DNA from: Blautia sp. Marseille-P3087
GTDB lineage: Bacteria; Bacillota; Clostridia; Lachnospirales; Lachnospiraceae
Direction: 5' to 3'
Length of the DNA stretch: 64,000 bases
Assembly (NCBI RefSeq): GCF_900120195.1
Contig: NZ_LT635539.1
Coordinates: forward strand, 62,001-126,000
The notes under the pieces are model-generated. The model saw only the letters and a program-made list of their open reading frames with translations. It had not been told where the DNA came from and did not search any database. Below are positions 25,808 through 35,029 of this stretch, piece after piece; the first letter of the stretch is position 1; every line of letters starts with the position of its first letter. Position numbers and translations under genes: made by a program.

Positions 25808-27865
25808 ATGAAGAACAAATATCTGACCAAATGTTTATGTATGACAATATTATCTGCAATGGTTCTGACCAGCCCGCTGAGTGTTATGGCGGCAGAGGAA
25901 GATGTTACAATGAGCAGCGAAGGAGATGAGTTTGGTGACGGCAGCGAAGTGACTGATCCGGGGACAGATACACCGACACCGGATCCGGGAACAGATACAC
26001 CAACGCCAGACCCGGGAACAGATACACCGACACCAGATCCGGGAACAGATACACCAACGCCAGACCCGGGAACAGATACACCGACACCAGATCCGGGAAC
26101 AGATACGCCGACACCAAATCCGGACACACCGACACCGGCTCCGGGATTTGATGATGGAGGTAAAACCACACCGACAGTTGCACCAACAAATAAACCGACA
26201 GTTGCACCAACGCAGATACCGGTAGTAGTACAGTCATTGATTGACAGCATCAATGCGCTGGCAAGACAGACTCTGACACTGAATCAGGCTGCAAAGGTAC
26301 AGGAACTTCGTGCAGCATATAACAAGCTTTCGGCAGAGCAAAAGAGCCTTGTGACTAATTACAGTTTACTTGTTGGCTTTGAGAGCAAGATTACTGAACT
26401 TCAGAAGAAGCAGAATACAGATACTCCAGCGTTTACAGATGGAAGTAAAGCAAGCGAGACCGGCAAGACAGGAACACCGGTTTACTATGTTTCAAATCTT
26501 CATGCAGGCAAGGGGTTTTATCTGGACAGCCTGAAAGGCAATTATCAGCTTACATTTTCAGATGATTTTGCATCTGTAATGGATGAGATCGAGACAGAAT
26601 ACAAAGAAAAGAATAAGCTTTCCGATGCGAGTGACAGCAGAACGGATGGGCTTACTACTTCTGCAGATTCTCTGCTTGTACGTAACTGGCAGGATATTCT
26701 GGCTGTATATGTGTATGAACAGAGCCAGAAGGGTGTAAAAGAATTTGCACTGAATGCATCAAGTAAGGATGAACTTGCAAAGATTTTTGCACAGATGAAC
26801 CCGATTGTAAGAGATAAAGATAATATCACACACGTGTCTTATGGAAATTATCATATCAACAATTACATCAAGGAGAACAATATTTCTCAGAATGACAGAG
26901 GGGTGCTTAAGAAATATGTAGAAACGGACTGCAAGCTTCTCTGCGCGATTGTTACTGATGCAAAAGGCTTTGTACGTCAGAGCGTAGGAGATGATGTATC
27001 AGAAGAGAGAGTAAATGTTATTACCGCAGCATATTCCCTGGTGGGTGAAGTGGGGTATTTCTGGGGTGGTAAATCTACAAAGATCGGCGAGGACCCAAGC
27101 TGGGGAACGGCTGAGAAAGTTTCTGCTGCAGGTAGTGCCAGCACCGGAACAGTCAGAGCATACGGACTTGACTGCAGTGGATTTGTTACCTGGTCTGTAA
27201 TTAATGGATATCTGAATCAGGGGATGCAGAGCAGCGTTGGAGACGGTACATCAGATCAGTGGGAAAAGGCAAATGTAGTCAGTGAACAGGATGCACAGCC
27301 GGGCGATCTTGTTTTCCAGAAAGGACCGGAGGCAGGCAGCGACAATCATGTCGGTATTATTTGCGGCAAAACGAATGCAGGTGACTGGATTGCCGTACAT
27401 TGTTCTTCCGGCAAGAACGGAGTTACGGTAGGTGAAGCATACGGAGCAAGTTTTCGTTATATCCGGCAGCCATCCTTTTATCCGACACAGGCGGAGGTGG
27501 CACAGATGCAAAGCGAGGGGGCTTCAGCAAGTAATGCAGAGGCAGTCAGTACGGCAGAGACTACAGATTCAGAAGAAACTCTGACTTCAGGAGAGAATGT
27601 CGCAGAAGAAATACTGACATCTGATACAGGAGACAGGGACAGCACTGCCGATGCGAGTGAAGAAGTGGAAATCACAATTGTGGATGATGTTGAAGATGAA
27701 GCGTTTACTTCAGGCGACGGCGTGACAGTAACTTCTCCTGTGAAAGATGTACTTCAGGAAATTCTGGACCAGAATGCATTTGATTCATCAGACAGTGACA
27801 ACGAGATTCTTCCGAAGAAAGCAGATACAGATGACAGCGATATAGAAATTGTATTTGAAGATTAA
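25808..27865 (+). CDS. Secreted NlpC/P60 protein with Pro/Thr-rich tandem repeats
   Basis: 685 residues. Signal peptide (residues 1-28) ends SPLSVMA-AEE. It is followed by an acidic stretch, six 9-residue repeats DPGTDTPTP (residues 50-103) and a T/P linker. A coiled-coil-like region follows (about 145-200, SLIDSINALARQTLTLNQAAK). The NlpC/P60 domain spans about 400-560 with C456 (GLDCSGFVTW) and H514 (NHVGIICG). It would cleave peptide stems of peptidoglycan outside the cell. The C-terminal 120 residues are strongly acidic, with no LPXTG motif. The ATG lies 14 bases from GGGAG; an ATG-TGT-TCT-TAG mini-ORF sits just upstream at 25771. Confidence 0.85.
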   Translation: MKNKYLTKCLCMTILSAMVLTSPLSVMAAEEDVTMSSEGDEFGDGSEVTDPGTDTPTPDPGTDTPTPDPGTDTPTPDPGTDTPTPDPGTDTPTPDPGTDTPTPNPDTPTPAPGFDDGGKTTPTVAPTNKPTVAPTQIPVVVQSLIDSINALARQTLTLNQAAKVQELRAAYNKLSAEQKSLVTNYSLLVGFESKITELQKKQNTDTPAFTDGSKASETGKTGTPVYYVSNLHAGKGFYLDSLKGNYQLTFSDDFASVMDEIETEYKEKNKLSDASDSRTDGLTTSADSLLVRNWQDILAVYVYEQSQKGVKEFALNASSKDELAKIFAQMNPIVRDKDNITHVSYGNYHINNYIKENNISQNDRGVLKKYVETDCKLLCAIVTDAKGFVRQSVGDDVSEERVNVITAAYSLVGEVGYFWGGKSTKIGEDPSWGTAEKVSAAGSASTGTVRAYGLDCSGFVTWSVINGYLNQGMQSSVGDGTSDQWEKANVVSEQDAQPGDLVFQKGPEAGSDNHVGIICGKTNAGDWIAVHCSSGKNGVTVGEAYGASFRYIRQPSFYPTQAEVAQMQSEGASASNAEAVSTAETTDSEETLTSGENVAEEILTSDTGDRDSTADASEEVEITIVDDVEDEAFTSGDGVTVTSPVKDVLQEILDQNAFDSSDSDNEILPKKADTDDSDIEIVFED
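25955..26116 (+). repeat. Six in-frame 27-bp tandem repeats
   Basis: Each unit encodes DPGTDTPTP. Units 2+3 (25982-26035) are identical base for base to units 4+5 (26036-26089), so the array recently grew by duplicating a 54-bp pair. Length is a multiple of three, so copy changes keep frame. Confidence 0.95.
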
Positions 27866-27951
27866 ATTCAGCCCGTGCAGGTTCTTTGCAGCCTGTCACG
27901 GGTATTTTAACATTTTTGAGAAACTCAATAATCTGCAAAAAGGAGATTGCT

Positions 27952-28830
27952 ATGAACGAGATGTTACAGCAGTTTATGAATATGATTGAGAATACCAGAA
28001 GCATACCTACCATGACTGATATTTCCATGATTGGATTTGGCGTGCTGCTCGTATTCGGGGTGATAAATTGCATTCTTGGCTATCGTCTGCTACGATTTTG
28101 GATGATGCTGTGTGGATTTATCATTGGAGCCGGAGTAGGATTCGGCGTGGCTTATTCCAGCGGCGTGACTGAGAAATATATGTATGCCGCGATTATGGTG
28201 GGAATCGGTATACTACTTGCAGTGATTGCGTTTGTAAGCTATAAGATAGGTATTTTTATTCTGGGAGCCGGTATTGGAATCGGACTTGGAATTTATATTT
28301 TTCATCCGACTTCTTCACTGGTGTTCTTTTTCTGCCTGCTTCTGGGAGCCGGACTGGGAGTACTTGCCATGCGGCAGGCGCGGGAAGTGTTGATCGTCGG
28401 AACTTCTCTTCTGGGTGGTGCGATGGCAGGTGTTTCGACGGCAAAGCTTGGCGGGCTTTCTGATTTTCCTTATGGTCTGGGGATGAGTGCAGGTTTTGCA
28501 ATCCTTGGAATGCTGATTCAGTTTGCGACAAATCGCCGCAAAAAAGATGAAGATGATGAGGAGGAAGACAACGAGGAACTTTATGAAAATGCCGAAAACA
28601 GCTCTGATTATGTAGATCCAAAAGAATACATTCCACAGAAAAGAAGCAAAAGAAGACCTGCAAGACAGGAAAACAGAAGAACACTGTCCGCAGCAGAAGA
28701 GGAGCGTCTGGATGAAGAAATCGTCAGAGAGATGATGGATGATGATGACCGCGAAGGCGAAGAACTCTGGAAAAAGATTTCAAGACGTGAAGAAAACCGC
28801 AAAAATAAAGAAAAACATACAATGAGATAA
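27952..28830 (+). CDS. DUF4203-like multi-pass membrane protein with charged tail
   Basis: 292 residues from ATG 27952 (AAAAGGAG upstream); the in-frame ATG at 27886 has no such site. Seven or eight closely packed glycine-rich membrane spans occupy residues 20-205, e.g. GAGIGIGLGIYIF and LLLGAGLGVLAM, the pattern of the DUF4203/TM7S3-like domain. A very charged cytoplasmic tail of about 85 residues follows, rich in D/E and R/K. Function unknown. Next gene ybaK starts 19 bases later. Confidence 0.65.
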   Translation: MNEMLQQFMNMIENTRSIPTMTDISMIGFGVLLVFGVINCILGYRLLRFWMMLCGFIIGAGVGFGVAYSSGVTEKYMYAAIMVGIGILLAVIAFVSYKIGIFILGAGIGIGLGIYIFHPTSSLVFFFCLLLGAGLGVLAMRQAREVLIVGTSLLGGAMAGVSTAKLGGLSDFPYGLGMSAGFAILGMLIQFATNRRKKDEDDEEEDNEELYENAENSSDYVDPKEYIPQKRSKRRPARQENRRTLSAAEEERLDEEIVREMMDDDDREGEELWKKISRREENRKNKEKHTMR

Positions 28831-28849
28831 GACGGGAAAGAGGGACAAC

Positions 28850-29332
28850 ATGGCAAAAGAAGCAAAGACAAATGCGATGCGTATGCTGGATAGACAAAAA
28901 GTGAAATACGAAGCATTTACATATGAATGTGATGAATTTATTGACGGACTTCATAGTGCGGATCTGATCGGTGCACCTTATGATCAGTCGTTTAAGACGC
29001 TTGTGATGGAAGGAAAGAGCGGTGGATACTATGTGTTTGTTGTACCGATCGAAAAAGAGGTAGACCGGAAGGCGGCAGCAAAAGCGGTCAGTGAAAAGAC
29101 AGTAGATATGATTCATGTAAAAGACATTCTCAAGATTACCGGTTATGTCAGAGGGGGCTGCAGTCCACTGGGGATGAAAAAATTATATCCGACTGTATTT
29201 GATGCTTCGGCAGAAAATTTTGATGAAATCTATGTCAGTGGTGGAAGAATCGGACTTACGTTGAAAGTAAATCTGGAGTCTCTGCTCAAGGTAACAAATG
29301 GAAAACTGGCAGATATTACCATGAAAGATTGA
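28850..29332 (+). CDS. ybaK: YbaK/EbsC-type Cys-tRNA(Pro) deacylase
   Basis: 160 residues, typical single-domain length. Conserved features are the start TNAMRMLDRQKVKYEAF, the central KTLVMEGKSGGYYVFVVP, with the lysine used by this family, and VRGGCSPLGMKKLYPTVFD with the GGxSPLG loop. It hydrolyses Cys-tRNA(Pro) mischarged by prolyl-tRNA synthetase. Strand and spacing suggest co-transcription with the preceding membrane protein; a terminator follows. Confidence 0.88.
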   Translation: MAKEAKTNAMRMLDRQKVKYEAFTYECDEFIDGLHSADLIGAPYDQSFKTLVMEGKSGGYYVFVVPIEKEVDRKAAAKAVSEKTVDMIHVKDILKITGYVRGGCSPLGMKKLYPTVFDASAENFDEIYVSGGRIGLTLKVNLESLLKVTNGKLADITMKD

Positions 29333-29376
29333 GCATAAACTGAAAAATTAAACAAAATATTATCGATACGCATAAG

Positions 29377-29412
29377 AAAAGCTCCCGGAGTTTACATATT
29401 CCGGGAGCTTTT
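29377..29412. terminator. Bidirectional terminator between ybaK and the ABC-F gene
   Basis: AAAAGCTCCCGGA pairs perfectly with TCCGGGAGCTTTT; serves both convergent genes. Confidence 0.92.
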
Positions 29413-29423
29413 ACGTGCTTGTT

Positions 29424-31064
29424 TTAGTTATCAGCAGCGTCTTCTTCATTAACCTGGAAAACATGACGCTTTTTCGCCATTTCATCGCTTGCGAGATATT
29501 CATCGTAAGTGGTGATCTTGTCGATCAGTCTTCCGTCAGGAAGGATTTCCATGATACGGTTGGCGGTTGTCTGTACGAACTGATGATCGTGAGAGGCAAA
29601 AAGGATGACTCCCGGGAATTTGATCAGACCGTTATTCAGAGCAGTGATCGATTCCATGTCCAGATGGTTGGTCGGCTCATCAAGGAGCAGGATGTTTGCT
29701 CCGGAGATCATCATCTTGGATAACAGACAACGGACTTTTTCACCACCGGAAAGAACACGGACCTTTTTGATACCGTCTTCGCCCGGAAAGAGCATTCTTC
29801 CAAGGAAACCACGTACATAAGTGGCATCTTTGATCTCGGAGTACTGAGTCAGCCAGTCAGTAATGGTCAGATCGTTATCGAATTCCTGCGTATTATCCTT
29901 CGGGAAATAAGCCTGGGAGGTTGTGACGCCCCATTTGTAATTTCCTTCATCCGGTTCGAGTTCTCCGATCAGGATACGGAAGAAGGTTGTGATTGCCTGC
30001 TCGTTTGCGCCAACAAAAGCAACTTTATCATCATGTCCAAGTGTGAAGCTGATGTTGTCAAGAACTTTTACACCATCGATGGTTTTTGAAAGGTTTTCAA
30101 CCATAAGTACTTCATTGCCGATCTCGCGGTTCGGACGGAAGTCGATGTATGGGTATTTACGGCTGGATGGACGCATATCATCAAGCTGGATTTTTTCCAG
30201 AGCACGTTTACGTGAAGTCGCCTGCTTGGATTTGGAAGCGTTTGCGCTGAATCGGGAAATAAATTCCTGGAGTTCTTTGATTTTTTCTTCCTTTTTCTTG
30301 TTGGCTTCTTTCATCTGTTTAATAAGGAGCTGGCTGGATTCGAACCAGAAGTCATAGTTTCCGGCATACAGCTGGATCTTACCATAATCAATATCTGCGG
30401 TATGGGTGCAGACTTTGTTCAGGAAGTAACGGTCATGGGATACAACAATGACGGTATTGTCAAAGTTGATCAGGAATTCTTCCAGCCATTCGATCGCCGG
30501 GAGATCCAGATGGTTGGTCGGCTCATCGAGGAGCAGAATATCCGGATTCCCGAAAAGTGCCTGGGCCAGAAGAACTTTGACCTTCTGGCTTCCGGTCAGG
30601 TCAGCCATCTGAGTGTAGTGGAGTTCGGTTTCGATTCCGAGTCCGTTCAGAAGGGTGGCAGCATCAGATTCTGCTTCCCATCCGTTCATCTCAGCGAATT
30701 CACCCTCGAGTTCGCTGGCGCGGATGCCGTCTTCGTCAGAGAAGTCTTCTTTTGCGTAGATGGCTTCTTTTTCTTTCATGATCTCATACAGTCGGGCGTT
30801 TCCCATAATAACGGTATCCAGAACATTGTATGAATCGTATTTGAAGTGATCCTGCTGCAGGAAAGAAAGACGCTGACCCGGTGTGATGACGATATCACCG
30901 TTGGTCGGCTCAAGCTGTCCGGACAGGATTTTAAGAAATGTAGATTTACCGGCACCGTTTGCTCCGATCAGACCATAGCAGTTGCCTTCGGTAAATTTGA
31001 TGTTGACATCTTCAAAAAGTGCTTTTTTGCCAACACGCAGTGTAATATTATTTGCTGAAATCAT
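29424..31064 (-). CDS. ABC-F ATPase, YbiT/YkpA subfamily
   Basis: 546 residues from ATG 31064 (AAAAGAGGT upstream); a 13-codon upstream extension was rejected. Two ATPase domains without membrane spans: NBD1 has Walker A GANGAGKST with K40 and Walker B ILLLDEPTNHLD near 176-187. The charged inter-domain linker is about 245-305. NBD2 has signature LSGGE (438-442) and a second Walker B. The NBD1 signature is degenerate (LTGSQ, 156-160) and the NBD2 Walker A lacks lysine (GANEQAITT, 352-360). Members act on ribosomes, in translation or antibiotic protection; this subfamily is not known as a resistance determinant. Confidence 0.88.
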   Translation of the reverse strand: MISANNITLRVGKKALFEDVNIKFTEGNCYGLIGANGAGKSTFLKILSGQLEPTNGDIVITPGQRLSFLQQDHFKYDSYNVLDTVIMGNARLYEIMKEKEAIYAKEDFSDEDGIRASELEGEFAEMNGWEAESDAATLLNGLGIETELHYTQMADLTGSQKVKVLLAQALFGNPDILLLDEPTNHLDLPAIEWLEEFLINFDNTVIVVSHDRYFLNKVCTHTADIDYGKIQLYAGNYDFWFESSQLLIKQMKEANKKKEEKIKELQEFISRFSANASKSKQATSRKRALEKIQLDDMRPSSRKYPYIDFRPNREIGNEVLMVENLSKTIDGVKVLDNISFTLGHDDKVAFVGANEQAITTFFRILIGELEPDEGNYKWGVTTSQAYFPKDNTQEFDNDLTITDWLTQYSEIKDATYVRGFLGRMLFPGEDGIKKVRVLSGGEKVRCLLSKMMISGANILLLDEPTNHLDMESITALNNGLIKFPGVILFASHDHQFVQTTANRIMEILPDGRLIDKITTYDEYLASDEMAKKRHVFQVNEEDAADN

Positions 31065-31136
31065 AATGTACCTCTTTTCTTCGTTATGGTTTCGTTCAGT
31101 CATTTTGGGTTCGGACCGTTTTGGCCATTCATTCCC

Positions 31137-31164
31137 ATTTTACAGTAAAGTCAGGAATTTGCAA
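31137..31164 (-). promoter_or_regulatory. Probable promoter for ABC-F gene
   Basis: Reading leftward: TTGCAA (31164-31159), 16-base spacer, TAAAAT (31142-31137). Confidence 0.5.
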
Positions 31165-31279
31165 GTCTTAAATCACAAAAACACATGATTAGGAAAGAGA
31201 AGGGCCTGAAAGCTCCATAAAACTTGCATGTTGCTAACTTTTTTGTATGTAAATAGATACAGAAAATGTACAATCCTGA

Positions 31280-31309
31280 TTGGACAATCTGAAATGGCTA
31301 TGCTATAAT
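31280..31309 (+). promoter_or_regulatory. Promoter for nifJ
   Basis: TTGGAC (31280-31285), 18-base spacer, extended -10 TGCTATAAT (TATAAT at 31304-31309). The leader is about 73 bases and ends with AAGGAGG. Confidence 0.78.
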
Positions 31310-31389
31310 AACTATTGGACTTTTAGGCCCTTTCACTGGCCTGAAATAAATTATAATTTTCATCATACCTTTAAGGAGGAAAACAAACT

Positions 31390-34300
31390 ATGGCAAGAAA
31401 GATGAAAACCATGGATGGTAACCATGCAGCCGCTCATGCTTCTTATGCATATTCAGATGTAGCTGCTATCTACCCGATCACTCCTTCATCTGTTATGGCG
31501 GAAGCAACAGATGAGTGGGCAACACAGGGCAGAAAGAACATCTTTGGACAGGAAGTACAGGTTACAGAGATGCAGTCTGAAGCAGGTGCTGCAGGTGCAG
31601 TACACGGATCTCTGGCAGCCGGTGCCCTGACAACTACTTACACTGCATCTCAGGGTCTTCTTCTGATGATCCCGAACCTTTACAAAATCGCTGGTGAGCA
31701 GCTTCCGGGCGTAATTAATGTATCTGCTCGTGCACTTGCTTCTCACGCACTTTCCATTTTCGGAGATCACTCCGACGTTATGGCCTGTCGTCAGACTGGA
31801 TGCGCAATGCTCTGCGAATCATCCGTACAGGAAGTTATGGACCTGACACCGGTTGCTCATCTTGCAGCAATCAAAGGTAAAGTTCCGTTCATCAACTTCT
31901 TCGATGGTTTCCGTACATCTCACGAGATCCAGAAGATCGAGACATGGGATTACGAAGATCTGAAAGATATGGCAGATATGGAAGCAATTCAGGCATTCCG
32001 TGATCATGCTCTGAACCCGAACCATCCATGTCAGAGAGGTTCTGCTCAGAACCCGGATATCTTCTTCCAGGCAAGAGAAGCATGTAACCCGTTCTACGAT
32101 GCTCTTCCGGCAGTAGTTCAGGAATACATGGACAAAGTAAATGAAAAGATCGGAACAGACTACAAACTGTTCAACTACTACGGAGCAGAAGATGCTGAGC
32201 ACATCATTATCGCTATGGGTTCCGTAAACGATACAATCGAGGAGACTATCGATTACCTTGCAGCAGCAGGCAAAAAAGTCGGTGTTGTTAAAGTTCGTCT
32301 TTACAGACCATTCTGCGCACAGGCACTGATCGATGCTATCCCGGAAACTGTTAAACAGATCAGCGTTCTTGACAGAACAAAAGAGCCAGGAGCACTTGGC
32401 GAGCCTCTGTACCTTGACGTTGTTGCTGCATTAAAAGACAGCAAGTTCAAAGACGTTAAGATCTTTACAGGACGTTATGGTCTTGGTTCAAAAGATACTA
32501 CACCGGCACAGATCGTTGCAGTATATGAGAACACAACAAAAGAAAAATTCACAATCGGTATCGTTGATGATGTTACAAACCTTTCTCTTGAAACAGGTGC
32601 TCCGATTGTTACAACACCAGAAGGAACTACAAACTGTAAGTTCTGGGGCCTTGGAGCTGACGGTACTGTAGGTGCTAACAAGAACTCTATCAAGATCATC
32701 GGTGACAACACAGACATGTATGCTCAGGCTTACTTCGATTATGACTCCAAGAAATCCGGTGGTGTTACAATGTCTCACCTTCGTTTTGGAAAGAAACCGA
32801 TCAAATCTACGTACCTGATCCACAAAGCAAACTTTGTTGCATGTCATAATCCGTCTTATGTAAATAAGTATAACATGGTTCAGGAGCTTGTTGATGGCGG
32901 TACATTCCTTCTTAACTGTGCATGGGATATGGAAGGTCTTGAAAAACATCTTCCGGGACAGGTTAAAGCATTCATTGCTAACCACAATATCAAATTCTAT
33001 ACCATCGACGGTGTGAAGATCGGTATTGAGACCGGCATGGGACCAACACGTATCAACACAATCCTTCAGTCTGCATTCTTCAAACTTACAGGAATCATTC
33101 CGGAAGATCAGGCTATCGAACTGATGAAAGCAGCTGCAAAAGCTACTTACGGACGTAAGGGTGACGATGTTGTTCAGAAGAACTGGGCAGCTATCGATGC
33201 AGGTGCAAAACAGGTTGTAGAAGTTAAAGTTCCGGAAAGCTGGAAAGATGCAGAAGATGAAGGTCTCTTCATGGCTCATGCAACTCATGGCGCTCAGGAA
33301 GCACAGGACTTCGTAAACAACATCCAGTGCAAGATCAATGCACAGGAAGGTAACACACTTCCTGTATCCGCATTTACAGAATATGTTGATGGTACTACAC
33401 CGTCCGGAACAGCTGCATACGAAAAACGTGGTATCGCAGTAAATGTACCGGTATGGCAGCCAGAAAACTGTATCCAGTGTAACCGTTGTGCATATGTCTG
33501 CCCACACGCAGCAATCCGTCCGGTAGCACTGACAGAAGAAGAAGCAGCAAACGCTCCTGAGGGAATGGCTACACTTCCGATGACAGGTATGAAAGAATAC
33601 AAATTCACTATGACTGTATCAGCTTATGACTGTACAGGATGTGGTTCCTGTGCTAATGTATGCCCTGGCAAGAAAGGTGCAAAAGCCCTTGCTATGGAAA
33701 ACATGGAAGCAAATGCAGGACTTCAGAAATTCTTCGATTATGGAAGAGAACTTCCGATCAAAGAAGAAGTTGTTGCTAAATTCAAAGAAACAACTGTTAA
33801 GGGAAGCCAGTTCAAACAGCCTCTGCTTGAGTTCTCCGGAGCATGTGCAGGTTGTGGTGAAACACCTTACGCAAAACTGATCACACAGCTGTTCGGTGAC
33901 AGAATGTACATTGCAAATGCTACAGGATGCTCCTCTATCTGGGGTAACTCTTCACCGTCTACACCATACACAACCAACGCTAAAGGACAGGGTCCTGCAT
34001 GGGCTAACTCACTGTTCGAAGACAACGCTGAGTTCGGTTATGGTATGCTTCTTGCTCAGAGAGCTATCCGTGATGGCCTCAAAGCAAAAGTTGAAGCTGT
34101 TGTAGCAGAAGGCAAAGATGAAGCAGTTAAAGAAGCTGGTCAGGAATGGCTGGATACATTCTCCGTTGGTGCAACAAACGGTGCAGCAACAGACAAACTG
34201 ATCGCTGCTCTGGAAGCATGCGGATGCGATGCTGCTAAAGAAATCCTTGCTCAGAAAGATTATCTGTCCAAGAAATCCCAGTGGATCTTCGGTGGTGACG

Positions 34301-34926
34301 GATGGGCTTACGATATCGGATTCGGTGGTGTTGACCATGTTCTCGCAAGCGGACGTGACATCAACGTTATGGTATTCGATACAGAGGTTTATTCCAACAC
34401 AGGCGGACAGTCCTCTAAATCTACACCTACAGGTGCAATCGCTCAGTTCGCTGCCGGCGGTAAAGAGACTAAGAAGAAAGATATGGCTTCCATCGCAATG
34501 AGCTATGGCTATGTATACGTAGCACAGATCTCTATGGGTGCTGACTTCAACCAGACTGTTAAAGCAATCGCTGAAGCAGAAGCTTATCCGGGACCGTCTC
34601 TGATCATTGCATATGCTCCATGTATCAACCATGGTATCAAGAAGGGTATGGCAAAAGCTCAGACAGAAGAAGAACTGGCAGTTAAGTGCGGATACTGGCA
34701 CAACTTCCGCTTCAACCCGGCAGCAGACAAGAAGTTTGCTCTGGATTCCAAGACACCGGATATGGAGAACTACATGGACTTCCTGAACGGCGAAGTTCGT
34801 TACAACTCCTTACAGCGTCAGAATCCTGAAAAAGCTGCAAGACTGTTTGCTAAAAATGAATCTGAAGCAAAAGCTAGATATGCATATCTGAATAAACTGG
34901 TAGCAATGTACGGCGAAGAAGAATAA
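31390..34926 (+). CDS. nifJ: Pyruvate:ferredoxin (flavodoxin) oxidoreductase
   Basis: 1178 residues, the single-chain homodimeric type used by anaerobes to turn pyruvate into acetyl-CoA, CO2 and reduced ferredoxin. N-terminal pyrimidine domain (YPITPSSVMAEATDEWA), then the middle transketolase-like and gamma domains (FGKKPIKSTYLIHKANFVACH). Two 4Fe-4S motifs lie near residues 695 and 750 (CIQCNRCAYVCP and CTGCGSCANVCP). The TPP domain has a proximal-cluster cysteine in GACAGCGETPY and GDGWAYDIGFGG. Single-gene transcript with strong promoter and terminator, fitting a highly expressed central enzyme. It can supply low-potential electrons for the reductive steps nearby. Confidence 0.97.
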   Translation: MARKMKTMDGNHAAAHASYAYSDVAAIYPITPSSVMAEATDEWATQGRKNIFGQEVQVTEMQSEAGAAGAVHGSLAAGALTTTYTASQGLLLMIPNLYKIAGEQLPGVINVSARALASHALSIFGDHSDVMACRQTGCAMLCESSVQEVMDLTPVAHLAAIKGKVPFINFFDGFRTSHEIQKIETWDYEDLKDMADMEAIQAFRDHALNPNHPCQRGSAQNPDIFFQAREACNPFYDALPAVVQEYMDKVNEKIGTDYKLFNYYGAEDAEHIIIAMGSVNDTIEETIDYLAAAGKKVGVVKVRLYRPFCAQALIDAIPETVKQISVLDRTKEPGALGEPLYLDVVAALKDSKFKDVKIFTGRYGLGSKDTTPAQIVAVYENTTKEKFTIGIVDDVTNLSLETGAPIVTTPEGTTNCKFWGLGADGTVGANKNSIKIIGDNTDMYAQAYFDYDSKKSGGVTMSHLRFGKKPIKSTYLIHKANFVACHNPSYVNKYNMVQELVDGGTFLLNCAWDMEGLEKHLPGQVKAFIANHNIKFYTIDGVKIGIETGMGPTRINTILQSAFFKLTGIIPEDQAIELMKAAAKATYGRKGDDVVQKNWAAIDAGAKQVVEVKVPESWKDAEDEGLFMAHATHGAQEAQDFVNNIQCKINAQEGNTLPVSAFTEYVDGTTPSGTAAYEKRGIAVNVPVWQPENCIQCNRCAYVCPHAAIRPVALTEEEAANAPEGMATLPMTGMKEYKFTMTVSAYDCTGCGSCANVCPGKKGAKALAMENMEANAGLQKFFDYGRELPIKEEVVAKFKETTVKGSQFKQPLLEFSGACAGCGETPYAKLITQLFGDRMYIANATGCSSIWGNSSPSTPYTTNAKGQGPAWANSLFEDNAEFGYGMLLAQRAIRDGLKAKVEAVVAEGKDEAVKEAGQEWLDTFSVGATNGAATDKLIAALEACGCDAAKEILAQKDYLSKKSQWIFGGDGWAYDIGFGGVDHVLASGRDINVMVFDTEVYSNTGGQSSKSTPTGAIAQFAAGGKETKKKDMASIAMSYGYVYVAQISMGADFNQTVKAIAEAEAYPGPSLIIAYAPCINHGIKKGMAKAQTEEELAVKCGYWHNFRFNPAADKKFALDSKTPDMENYMDFLNGEVRYNSLQRQNPEKAARLFAKNESEAKARYAYLNKLVAMYGEEE

Positions 34927-34964
34927 TTCTTACTGCGTGCAGTGACGGAATAATTCAGAGATAT

Positions 34965-34995
34965 AGCCGCGGTACTTTTGTACCGCGGCTTTTTG
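34965..34995 (+). terminator. Terminator after nifJ
   Basis: AGCCGCGGTA pairs with TACCGCGGCT around CTTTTG, followed by TTTTTG. Confidence 0.93.
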
Positions 34996-35029
34996 CATTA
35001 TATATGACATAAAATTTATAAGAGAAAAT

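Larger units (their letters stand above)
31065..31389. other. Divergent intergenic region, ABC-F / nifJ
   Basis: 325 bases without a gene. It holds the leftward promoter (31137-31164), the nifJ promoter (31280-31309) and, in the nifJ leader, a small hairpin AGGCC/GGCCT at about 31325-31342. The part 31165-31279 shows nothing else recognisable. Confidence 0.6.

Noticed and set aside
25955..26116. 27-bp direct repeats as a CRISPR array
   Set aside because: Units are contiguous with no spacers and encode an in-frame peptide repeat.
25756..26253. Reverse-strand 165-residue ORF with GVGVSVPGS repeats
   Set aside because: It is the antisense reading of the DPGTDTPTP repeat of the secreted NlpC/P60 gene; no start signal or family.
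32488..33507. Reverse-strand ORF of 339 codons inside nifJ
   Set aside because: Antisense shadow of biased codon use in nifJ.
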